Assembly (NCBI GenBank): GCA_030042765.1
Contig: JASHZA010000355.1
Coordinates: forward strand, 1-9,302
Source: Candidatus Binataceae bacterium
GTDB lineage: Bacteria; Desulfobacterota; Binatia; Binatales; Binataceae
Length of the DNA stretch: 9,302 bases
Direction: 5' to 3'
Part shown: piece after piece, positions 1 through 6,018 of the stretch
Layout: the number at the start of each line of letters is the position of its first letter
Numbering within the stretch: the first letter of the stretch is position 1
Notes under the pieces: model-generated
Databases searched by the model: none
What the model was told of the DNA's origin: nothing
The model's input: the letters and a program-made list of their open reading frames with translations, nothing else
Position numbers and translations under genes: made by a program

Positions 1-2
1 TT

Positions 3-131
3 GTACAGATTGAAGAAGTTTTCGCCCTGACGCACGATTCGGCCTTTCTCGAACTGCCGCCGGCCTACCGCGGCCTCGGCATCGCACCTTCCGTCACGCT
101 ACCACTAATGTTACTCCATACGGCAATCTGA
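3..131 (+). CDS. C-terminal fragment of an unidentified protein
   Basis: An open frame enters from the left edge and ends at TGA (129-131), giving 42 residues that begin VQIEEVFALTHDS and finish LPLMLLHTAI. The first two thirds use mostly G/C-ending codons, like the confirmed genes nearby, and the composition (a charged, aromatic start followed by a hydrophobic tail) is protein-like. A short perfect hairpin begins 2 nt after the stop, which fits a gene end. I do not recognise the family and assign no function. The alternative is that the frame is open by chance; it is too short to decide from sequence alone. Confidence 0.4.
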   Translation, partial: VQIEEVFALTHDSAFLELPPAYRGLGIAPSVTLPLMLLHTAI

Positions 132-132
132 A

Positions 133-147
133 GCTTGGCCGCCAAGC
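133..147 (+). terminator. Small hairpin just after the left-edge stop codon
   Basis: GCTTGG (133-138) and CCAAGC (142-147) form a perfect 6-bp stem with a 3-nt loop, directly after the TGA at 129-131. No T-run follows on the plus strand (AAAC comes next), so a functional intrinsic terminator is doubtful. I see nothing else definite between 148 and 318, which lies downstream of both flanking genes. Confidence 0.2.
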
Positions 148-318
148 AAACGAAGCATCGGCTCGGATATCTTCCGCAGCCAGCCGCATACGAGATACCT
201 TGCATCAAATGGGAGGTTCGGATGGAGCAGCAATTGCGGCCGATCGGACCCAATCATGTAATAAGCAGCCCTCCGACCATTGCCGGGGATGCGCCCAGAG
301 CTTGAGCGAAGGCGTGTG

Positions 319-1992
319 CTAGTCGGTCACCGCCCCCACGCTGCTGCTTGAAACCTGAGAGGCGTACTTCGCGAGCACCCCTCGAGTGTACCGCGGCTTG
401 GGCGGCGTCCACGCAGCACGGCGGCGCGCGATTTCGTCCTCGGGCAGATTGAGCTGGACAATCCGCTTGTCGGCGTCGATGGTGATTGAATCGCCTTCAT
501 GAACCAGCGCGATGAGTCCGCCCACCTGCGCCTCGGGCGCAATGTGGCCAACCACGAGTCCGTAGGTGCCGCCCGAGAAGCGGCCGTCGGTGATAAGACC
601 GACTGAATCGCCGAGTCCAGCCCCGATTATCGCCGAGGTCGGTGAGAGCATCTCGCGCATCCCGGGACCGCCCTTCGGTCCCTCGTATCGGATCACGAGG
701 ATATCGCCCTTCTTGATCTTGCCTGCCAGGATCGCGTCAAGCGAGTCCTCCTCGCGCTCAAATACACGCGCGGGACCGGTGATCTCGTGCTGCACGATAC
801 CGGTGATTTTGGCCACGCAGCCTTCGGGCGAGAGGTTGCCCCTGAGGATCGCCAAATGGCCCTGCGGATACGTCGGCGAGTCCCATTGGCGGATGACGTC
901 CTGGTCTGTGCGCGGCGCGTCAGGGACTTCGCGCAGCGTTTCCGCAATGGTCCGGCCGGTGATGGTGCGCGCGTCGCCGTGCAGCAGTCCATGGTTCAAC
1001 AGCATTTTCATCACCTGTGGAATGCCACCCGCGCGATGCAAGTCGGTCGCAACGTAGCGCCCGGACGGCTTGAGGTCGCACAGTACGGGCACCCGCTGGC
1101 GAATGGCCTCGAAGTCGTCGATCATCAGCGGAACCTCGGCGGCGTGCGCTATGGCGAGCAGATGGAGCACGGCGTTGGTCGAGCCGCCAACTGCCATAAC
1201 CACCGCAATCGCATTCTCGAACGCCTTCCGCGTCATGATCTGACGCGGCAGGATTTGGTGATGAATCGCATTGACCACCGCCTCCGCGGATTTGGCCGCG
1301 CTGTCGGCTTTCTCTGCATCCACGGACGCCATCGTCGAAGAATACGGCAAGCTCATCCCCATCGCCTCGATGGCCGACGACATCGTGTTGGCGGTGTACA
1401 TGCCGCCGCACGAGCCGGCTCCGGGGCACGCGCGGCGCTCGACTTCGAGTAACTCCTTCTCATCGATTTTGTGTGCGCTGAACTGGCCCACCGCCTCGAA
1501 CGCGCTCACGATCGTGAGGTCGCGGCCTGCGTAATGGCCCGGCTTGATGGTCCCCCCGTAGACGAAGATCGACGGGATATTCATCCGTGCGATCGCGATC
1601 ATCGCGCCGGGCATATTTTTGTCGCAACCGCCGATCACGACTGCGCCATCCATAGATTCGGCGTTGCAAGCGGTTTCGATTGAATCGGCGATAACCTCGC
1701 GCGAGACCAGCGAGTACTTCATCCCCTCGGTACCCATCGAGATGCCGTCGCTGACAGTGATGGTTCCGAAGGTCTGGGGCATCGCGCCGGCCGACTTAAC
1801 GGCGGCTTCTGCGCGTTGTGCGAGAACGTCCAGGCCCAGATTGCACGGCGTAATCGTGCTGAACCCGTTAGCTATGCCTACGATCGGTTTTTCGAAATCG
1901 CGGTCAGTGAAGCCGACTGCACGGAGCATCGCGCGGTTGGGCGAGCGTTGGACGCCCTGGGTTACGATTCTGCTTCGCAGATTTTCAGCCAT
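319..1992 (-). CDS. ilvD: Dihydroxy-acid dehydratase IlvD
   Basis: This 557-residue protein is an Fe-S dehydratase of the IlvD/Edd family. It converts 2,3-dihydroxy-isovalerate and 2,3-dihydroxy-3-methylvalerate to the 2-oxo acids, the third common step of valine and isoleucine synthesis in the cytoplasm. Visible motifs are TPCNLGLD with Cys50, [10 protein letters not shown] with Cys123 and Lys125, and [13 protein letters not shown] with Cys195. The three cysteines are the expected cluster ligands, and the lysine matches the one carbamylated for Mg binding in studied homologues. GRFSGGTYG carries Ser473, the proposed catalytic base. Length and motif spacing are normal, so the gene looks intact. 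The frame stays open upstream to an ATG at 2154, but the extra 54 residues are not family-like. ATG 1992 has GGAG 7 nt upstream and gives the usual N-terminus ([10 protein letters not shown]). No other ilv or leu gene is in the window. The pattern of three conserved cysteines suggests a 2Fe-2S type, which is an inference. Confidence 0.97.
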   Translation of the reverse strand: MAENLRSRIVTQGVQRSPNRAMLRAVGFTDRDFEKPIVGIANGFSTITPCNLGLDVLAQRAEAAVKSAGAMPQTFGTITVSDGISMGTEGMKYSLVSREVIADSIETACNAESMDGAVVIGGCDKNMPGAMIAIARMNIPSIFVYGGTIKPGHYAGRDLTIVSAFEAVGQFSAHKIDEKELLEVERRACPGAGSCGGMYTANTMSSAIEAMGMSLPYSSTMASVDAEKADSAAKSAEAVVNAIHHQILPRQIMTRKAFENAIAVVMAVGGSTNAVLHLLAIAHAAEVPLMIDDFEAIRQRVPVLCDLKPSGRYVATDLHRAGGIPQVMKMLLNHGLLHGDARTITGRTIAETLREVPDAPRTDQDVIRQWDSPTYPQGHLAILRGNLSPEGCVAKITGIVQHEITGPARVFEREEDSLDAILAGKIKKGDILVIRYEGPKGGPGMREMLSPTSAIIGAGLGDSVGLITDGRFSGGTYGLVVGHIAPEAQVGGLIALVHEGDSITIDADKRIVQLNLPEDEIARRRAAWTPPKPRYTRGVLAKYASQVSSSSVGAVTD

Positions 1993-1999
1993 CGGCCGT

Positions 2000-2003
2000 C
2001 TCC
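2000..2003 (-). promoter_or_regulatory. Ribosome binding site that fixes the ilvD start
   Basis: On the minus strand GGAG lies 7 nt before ATG 1992. It supports this start over the in-frame ATG at 2154, which would add a non-homologous extension. Confidence 0.7.
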
Positions 2004-2023
2004 ATTGGGCGTAGCGCCCTCGA

Positions 2024-2060
2024 GAAAAACGCACGCCACTCGAAGGACTTAAAGGCGTGC
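2024..2060 (-). terminator. Terminator-like hairpin in the ilvD leader (possible attenuator)
   Basis: On the minus strand GCACGCC (2060-2054) and GGCGTGC (2037-2031) make a perfect 7-bp GC-rich stem around a 16-nt loop. It is followed at once by GTTTTTC (2030-2024). This is the form of a modest Rho-independent terminator reading toward ilvD, with its T-run 32 nt before the start codon. No convincing minus-strand gene lies upstream for it to terminate, so leader attenuation is one reading. A second small hairpin, GGGCG-CTA-CGCCC (2019-2007), sits just before the ribosome binding site. I found no T-box consensus and no leader peptide rich in Leu, Val or Ile. The large loop makes a strong terminator less likely. 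Confidence 0.3.
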
Positions 2061-2304
2061 CGGAATTGCACCACAAGCTCGCGCTGGCGATCAAGCGCTC
2101 CACATTACACGGCGCGGTCGTGACCATTCTGGTGAGTCGCGCCTGCATCGCCATCGCACGAAGCGAGTTTGCGCTCTTGAGTCCGCCCTATCGCCATCTA
2201 TCGCGGACCTGGAACAAGTGGCGCGCGAGGTCAACCCTTCAATCCGTTCCTCGCACGACTTCAGAACTCTCCGCTACGTTCGAGATGAACACCCAAAAAT
2301 TAAG

Positions 2305-2352
2305 ACGAGAGAAGCAACGTCATAAATCTACGAGACAATCTGGCTCTCGTGG
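2305..2352. repeat. Repeated ACGAGA sites with one inverted copy upstream of the propeller gene
   Basis: ACGAGA occurs at 2305-2310 and again at 2330-2335, and its complement TCTCGT at 2345-2350. The second copy can pair with the inverted one to give a hairpin with a 9-nt loop, extended by a G-T and a C-G pair (2328-2352). The first copy can pair with the same arm over 7 bp (ACGAGAG with CTCTCGT). The group ends just before the possible -35 box at 2354, so it could be an operator or two alternative RNA stems. Six-base matches over 50 nt can also arise by chance. Confidence 0.3.
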
Positions 2353-2353
2353 T

Positions 2354-2382
2354 TTGCAAAGAGTCTTTGCCAAGGATATTTT
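2354..2382 (+). promoter_or_regulatory. Possible sigma-70-like promoter of the beta-propeller gene
   Basis: TTGCAA (2354-2359, 4 of 6 to TTGACA) and TATTTT (2377-2382, 4 of 6 to TATAAT) are separated by 17 nt in an AT-rich patch 34 nt before the start codon. Spacing is ideal but both boxes are imperfect. Confidence 0.25.
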
Positions 2383-2404
2383 CCTACAGTCGTTTAAAAA
2401 CTCT

Positions 2405-2409
2405 GGGAG
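2405..2409 (+). promoter_or_regulatory. Ribosome binding site of the beta-propeller gene
   Basis: GGGAG lies 6 nt before ATG 2416 and supports that start, which opens directly into a signal peptide. Confidence 0.65.
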
Positions 2410-2415
2410 TTAACC

Positions 2416-4041
2416 ATGAACCGCAAGCCGTCAGTCCTCTCTCTCGGCACTTCTCTTCTCCTCGCTGCGGTGTCCACTGTCGTAGCTCATAAGGCTCTTC
2501 TAGCGCAGACTTCGCCAGGCTCATCGCCGGCGTCTGCTCTGGCAAGCGTCCTCACCTACCATAACGACAATCTCCGAACTGGCCAGAATCTGTCGGAGAC
2601 TATCCTGACACTCGCCAACGTCAACAGCAGCGCTTTCGGCAAGCTCGTTTCATATCAGGTCGACGGTCTGACCTATGCGCAGCCACTCTACGTACCCTCC
2701 GTTAATATCCCCGGCAAGGGTGTCCACAACGTGGTCTACGTCGCAACCGAGCACGACAGCGTCTACGCCTTCGACGCCGATGGACTCTTTAGCGGTCCTC
2801 TTTGGCACCGCAGCTTCATAAACCCAAAGACCGGCCTGACCACCATTCCCGCCGCCGATACAGGCGGAGGGTTGGTCGGTCCCGAGATTGGAATAACTTC
2901 TACGCCCGTAATCAATGCCTCGACCGGAACGATCTACGTCGTTGCAGCGACTAAGAGCAGAGCCGGCGTATACGCGCAGCGGCTTCATGCACTAAGTATC
3001 AAGACGGGCGCTGAGAAGGTCGGAGCCAGGCTGATTACGGCCACGATGCGTGGCAGTGGCGACGGCTCGAGGGCTGGCGTCCTGATCTTCAGCCCGCTGC
3101 GCCAGCTTCAGCGGGCGGCGTTACTGCTCTCCGGCGGCCTCATCTACGTAGCCTTTGCATCGAACGAAGACGTTGACCCTTATCACGGATGGGTGTTCGC
3201 CTACAGGGCCGCAGGGCTTGCACGCGTCGCCGTATTCAACGACACACCCGATGGCTCTCAAGGCGGTATCTGGCAATCTGGCGACGGTCCCGCAGCGGAC
3301 TATGAGGGGGACGTCTTCATCGCGTCAGGCAACGGCACTTTCGATGTTGACAGCAGCGGCCTCGATTATGGCGACAGTCTGATCGAGCTGGTGCGCTCGA
3401 GATCGACCCTGGTCGTCTCGGACTACTTCACGCCTAACAACGAAGCCGTGATGGAAGAGGATGATCTGGATTTCGGCTCCTCTGGACCGATCCTTCTGCC
3501 GGACCAGTCCTCTGGACCACCCCACCTCGCGATCGTCGGAGACAAATCAGGCACCCTTTATGTGACCGACCGGGATCATCTTGGAGGCTTCTCACCAGGG
3601 GGTGACCAGATCGTTCAAGAGCTGGCGAGCGAATTCTCTCAAGGCATCTTCTCCACACCCGCCTATTTCGACGGTCAAATCTACTTTGGACCAGTCGGCA
3701 ACCCCTTGGTCTCCTTCGCCTTGAGCAGCGGCCAACTCCAGACATCCAGTATTTCTCTTTCGTCGCACACTTTTGGATACCCCGGAGCAGGTCTGTCTGT
3801 CTCTTCCAACGGTTCCGGCAACACCATCGTGTGGGCTATCGATTCGTCCGCGTACTCGGCTGATGGGCCCGCCGTGCTGTATGCCTTCGACGCCTCTAAC
3901 CTGAACGAACTCTATGACAGTTCCCAGGCGGGTAGCCGCGACGTCGCCGGGCCCGCGGTGAAGTTCACGGTGCCGACCATCGCTAACGGCAAAGTCTACG
4001 TCGGTACCCAAAGCGAACTCGACGTTTACGGGCTGCTCTAA
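2416..4041 (+). CDS. Secreted beta-propeller protein of the 'PQQ-like' acidobacterial type
   Basis: This 541-residue exported protein starts with a signal peptide: basic MNRKPS, a hydrophobic core at about residues 7-24, and a likely cleavage near Ala30 before QTSPG. The mature part has repeated propeller-blade strands, for example VVYVATEHDSVYAFDAD (106-122), GTIYVVAATK (171-180), LIYVAFASN (242-250), FIASGNGTFD (301-310), GTLYVTDRD (379-387) and NGKVYVGTQSELDVYGLL (524-541). The opening block TYHNDNLRTGQNLSETILT and the blocks NDTPDGSQGGIWQSGDGPA and VSDYFTPNN match, from memory, a large family of Acidobacteria secreted proteins usually auto-named 'pyrrolo-quinoline quinone'. I see no cysteine, so neither a haem c site nor the disulfide ring of true PQQ dehydrogenases is possible, and no enzyme function should be assumed. 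It probably acts in the periplasm or outside the cell; its partner or ligand is unknown. The gene appears intact and monocistronic. Confidence 0.85.
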   Translation: MNRKPSVLSLGTSLLLAAVSTVVAHKALLAQTSPGSSPASALASVLTYHNDNLRTGQNLSETILTLANVNSSAFGKLVSYQVDGLTYAQPLYVPSVNIPGKGVHNVVYVATEHDSVYAFDADGLFSGPLWHRSFINPKTGLTTIPAADTGGGLVGPEIGITSTPVINASTGTIYVVAATKSRAGVYAQRLHALSIKTGAEKVGARLITATMRGSGDGSRAGVLIFSPLRQLQRAALLLSGGLIYVAFASNEDVDPYHGWVFAYRAAGLARVAVFNDTPDGSQGGIWQSGDGPAADYEGDVFIASGNGTFDVDSSGLDYGDSLIELVRSRSTLVVSDYFTPNNEAVMEEDDLDFGSSGPILLPDQSSGPPHLAIVGDKSGTLYVTDRDHLGGFSPGGDQIVQELASEFSQGIFSTPAYFDGQIYFGPVGNPLVSFALSSGQLQTSSISLSSHTFGYPGAGLSVSSNGSGNTIVWAIDSSAYSADGPAVLYAFDASNLNELYDSSQAGSRDVAGPAVKFTVPTIANGKVYVGTQSELDVYGLL

Positions 4042-4083
4042 AGGATTTGGCCACACCTCGCTGTCCGGGAAGAGAAAACCTCT

Positions 4084-4101
4084 GGACGAGTCGCGTCCTT
4101 T
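4084..4101 (+). terminator. Weak terminator candidate after the beta-propeller gene
   Basis: GGACG (4084-4088) and CGTCC (4094-4098) form a 5-bp stem with a 5-nt loop followed by TTT, 43 nt after the stop at 4041. The stem and T-run are both short, so this is only a candidate. Confidence 0.2.
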
Positions 4102-4109
4102 GACATTGT

Positions 4110-4138
4110 TTCAAGTTCATGGGAGCATGCCGTATTAT
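4110..4138 (+). promoter_or_regulatory. Possible promoter of the PH-domain gene
   Basis: TATTAT (4133-4138, 5 of 6 to the -10 consensus) lies 17 nt after a weak TTCAAG (4110-4115). A perfect TTGACA at 4100-4105 is 27 nt away from this -10, too far to pair with it, and has no good -10 at normal spacing. The -10 is only 17 nt from the ATG, so the transcript leader would be very short. Confidence 0.3.
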
Positions 4139-4146
4139 CCCACTGT

Positions 4147-4151
4147 AGGAG
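4147..4151 (+). promoter_or_regulatory. Ribosome binding site of the PH-domain gene
   Basis: AGGAG lies 4 nt before ATG 4156. The competing in-frame ATG at 4255, which would begin at the conserved-looking part of the protein, has no comparable site. Confidence 0.6.
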
Positions 4152-4155
4152 TCTC

Positions 4156-4836
4156 ATGCCCGCCGATTCATCTTCGGACGGCGTAGCAGGAGTGGCGACT
4201 TCACGCCATTTCGTCGTCGGCGCGCGCAGCGCCGGCTCGGCGAATCCTGATGCGATGCATGAGATCATACGTGAATTGCGTTCGGGGGAGAGCTTGCTCT
4301 GGGCGGGACGCCCTTGCCAGGGATGGCGACTTCACAGCATCGACGCGATTCTTGTCCCATTCTCGGTGCTGTGGTCGATGGCTGCGCTGGCCGCCTTCGC
4401 TGCGGGTATCGAAGCGCTGATAGGCACGTTACGCGGGTTGCCCGAGCCGATAACTCCTGAAATCTTGAGGCGAACCGGTATTCTCTCCGAGGGTATTCTG
4501 GTCATACTGTTCCCCGCCTCTGCCTTCTATCTAACTTGCGGACGCTTTATGCTGAACGCGCGGCGGCGGGCGCGGACCTGGTATGGTCTGACCACCGAGC
4601 GGATCATCATCATCTCCGGACTCTTCGCAAGAACGGTGACCGAGGTTCCCCTACACGACCTGGGTCACATCACCTTCTCTCACCACGAGGACGGTAGCGG
4701 CACAATTTGCTTTGACTCGCTTACCTCGTGGCGGCCGAAACGGCTTCGAGTACCTGCCTCCCATTGTGAATTTGAGCGCGTGCCACAGGTTCGCAGGGTA
4801 GTGCGCCGGATCGCTTCGGCGCGACGAAAGATTTGA
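4156..4836 (+). CDS. Membrane protein with a bacterial PH-like (bPH2/DUF304-type) domain
   Basis: The 226-residue product begins with a polar stretch (1-33), then ELRSGESLLWAGRPCQGWRL (40-59), the usual lead-in of small PH-domain membrane proteins in which a Gly-Glu pair precedes a Trp-Ala-Gly-Arg-Pro block. Two hydrophobic segments follow, about 64-88 and 109-128. After a basic turn (NARRRART, 134-141) comes TWYGLTTERIIIISGLFART (141-160), the typical first strands of the domain, then VPLHDLGHITF (164-174) and a basic C-terminus. The predicted form is a membrane hairpin with a cytoplasmic PH-like domain. The function of this family is largely unknown; roles in envelope maintenance or protein-protein contact are only suggestions. 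The gene is 114 nt from the upstream propeller gene and runs convergently into the efflux operon, with 22 nt between the two stops. If ATG 4255 were used instead, the product would be 193 residues. Confidence 0.75.
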   Translation: MPADSSSDGVAGVATSRHFVVGARSAGSANPDAMHEIIRELRSGESLLWAGRPCQGWRLHSIDAILVPFSVLWSMAALAAFAAGIEALIGTLRGLPEPITPEILRRTGILSEGILVILFPASAFYLTCGRFMLNARRRARTWYGLTTERIIIISGLFARTVTEVPLHDLGHITFSHHEDGSGTICFDSLTSWRPKRLRVPASHCEFERVPQVRRVVRRIASARRKI

Positions 4837-4858
4837 GGAGCGCAAAATAGCCAGGCGG

Positions 4859-5998
4859 CTAACGTAGCTGCTGAGCCGTAACCGGTCGGACTGGTTCGCC
4901 ATCGCGTGCAGACTGTCCAACGTTGAGAGCTACCACATCCTGATCGGAAATTCCGCGTGTGATCTCGACGTTGATGCCGTCATCATAACCTAAGCTAACT
5001 CCCGCTAGCTTCAAACGATTGTCGCGGACAACAGGCACATAGGGCTTGCCGTCGCGAAACACCAGTGCGTCGTCAGGCACCATCGGCACTCCCACAGGCG
5101 TCCTGACGTCGAACGTGACGGTCGCATACATCCCCGGGAGCAAGGCCCCATCCTTGTTGGGCAGGTCCACTTCGACCAGCATGGTGCGTGTCGCGCTGGT
5201 GAGCGCCTCAGGATGGCGGGTGACGGCGCCGTTGAACACGCGCCCCGGATACTCGGTGACAGCGATAGAGGCCGGGTCACCATCGCGGATAAAGGGCGCA
5301 GTGCTCTGCGGGACGTCGGAGTAAATTCTGATCGGGGACAGCGTTGCCATCGCGATTACCGGCATCGCTGAAGTCGCCGGCGTCGTAGCTTGCGGAATGA
5401 GCGTGCCGGGATCGACATAGCGCGCCGTGACGACGCCATTGAATGGTGCGCGAATTTCCTCGTAAGCCTGGGTCGCAATAAGCTGGTACAGCGTGGCCTT
5501 AGCCTCGAGCATACTGGCGTGCGATTCGTCGGCGGTCTGCTGAGCAATTACTTCGCTGCCCAATAGCGCCTGGTTGCGTTTGTCGGTGAGCTGCGAGAGC
5601 TGGTAGGTGGCCCGTGCGTTGGTCACCTGATGGTCGAGCTCGGGCGAGTCCAAGGTCGCCAGCAGTTCGCCCCTTCGCACTCTGTCTCCCTTGTCCACCC
5701 TGATAGTCTTCAAATAACCAGGGATTTTGGCGTAGATCGGCGTCTCGATGAATCCGTGGACGGTTCCCGGCACTTCGACTGCCCGGGTGTTCGGCGAATG
5801 CAGCACCGGCGCCACCAGTACCCGTGGTCCCATCGCGATCGCCTGCTCGAGAGCACCGCTCTGGCGGCCCAGACGAAGATTGTGCGCCAGTACCAGCCCT
5901 GCCGTCAGGCCAAGAACGAGGAATATGCCCACCATCCATCCGGCAAAAAAGAAACCCCCGGGCGCTCGGGGCTGATAGTTTTTGGGATCATCCTCCAT
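4859..5998 (-). CDS. RND efflux periplasmic adaptor (membrane fusion protein, HlyD/AcrA family)
   Basis: This 379-residue protein would link the RND permease to an outer-membrane channel. A single membrane anchor lies at about 16-38 after a short cytoplasmic start; there is no lipobox cysteine, so it is anchored by this helix and is not a lipoprotein. The first lipoyl half is around 88-117 (AKIPGYLKTIRVDKGDRVRRGELLATLD), the coiled-coil hairpin about 118-182, the second lipoyl half from RAPFNGVVTARYVDPGTLI (183-201), then beta-barrel and membrane-proximal parts (LLPGMYATVTFDV, 286-298). The hairpin is roughly one heptad per helix shorter than in a typical AcrA-type adaptor as I recall it. It is the second gene of the operon, starting 20 nt after the permease stop. 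AGAGG lies 12 nt before the ATG, a long spacing, so coupling to permease translation is plausible. The substrate cannot be read from the sequence. Confidence 0.93.
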   Translation of the reverse strand: MEDDPKNYQPRAPGGFFFAGWMVGIFLVLGLTAGLVLAHNLRLGRQSGALEQAIAMGPRVLVAPVLHSPNTRAVEVPGTVHGFIETPIYAKIPGYLKTIRVDKGDRVRRGELLATLDSPELDHQVTNARATYQLSQLTDKRNQALLGSEVIAQQTADESHASMLEAKATLYQLIATQAYEEIRAPFNGVVTARYVDPGTLIPQATTPATSAMPVIAMATLSPIRIYSDVPQSTAPFIRDGDPASIAVTEYPGRVFNGAVTRHPEALTSATRTMLVEVDLPNKDGALLPGMYATVTFDVRTPVGVPMVPDDALVFRDGKPYVPVVRDNRLKLAGVSLGYDDGINVEITRGISDQDVVALNVGQSARDGEPVRPVTAQQLR

Positions 5999-6018
5999 CT
6001 GCTTGAAAAACCTCTCGC

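Larger units (their letters stand above)
1993..2415. other. Divergent intergenic region between ilvD and the beta-propeller gene
   Basis: This 423-nt stretch separates two genes that diverge from it, so it should carry both promoters. The ilvD half (1993-2160) is GC-rich with two inverted repeats. The other half (about 2290-2400) is visibly more AT-rich and holds repeated and inverted hexamers and a possible promoter. A plus-strand frame is open from ATG 2057 to 2413 (118 codons). Its product is very rich in Arg, Ser and Thr, it has no evident ribosome binding site, and I recognise no family, so I do not call it a gene. A second plus frame ending at TAA 2323-2325 contains [20 protein letters not shown], which reads more like real protein but has no clear start; it may be a remnant. 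Confidence 0.6.

Noticed and set aside
65..253. A 62-codon minus-strand ORF at the left edge
   Set aside because: Cys- and Arg-rich product with no recognisable motif or ribosome binding site, overlapping the more protein-like plus-strand fragment.
566..1452. Plus-strand open frames (163 and 221 codons) opposite ilvD
   Set aside because: They are the complement of conserved IlvD codons with low-complexity Arg/Pro/Ser-rich or His/Arg/Gly-rich products and no ribosome binding sites.
1993..2154. N-terminal extension of IlvD from ATG 2154
   Set aside because: The 54 extra residues do not look like IlvD, the downstream ATG 1992 has a proper GGAG site, and the extension would run through the leader hairpins.
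2057..2413. A 118-codon plus-strand gene before the propeller
   Set aside because: It lacks a ribosome binding site, has an Arg/Ser/Thr/Lys-heavy composition, spans a shift from GC-rich to AT-rich DNA and covers the likely promoter of the next gene.
2416..4041. Propeller and PH-domain genes as a two-gene operon
   Set aside because: They are 114 nt apart, with a -10-like box and an own ribosome binding site in the gap and no functional link known to me.
4803..4822. GCGCCG/CGGCGC inverted repeat with an 8-nt loop as a terminator between the convergent genes
   Set aside because: It lies inside the end of the PH-domain coding region over Arg/Ala codons and no T-run follows on either strand.
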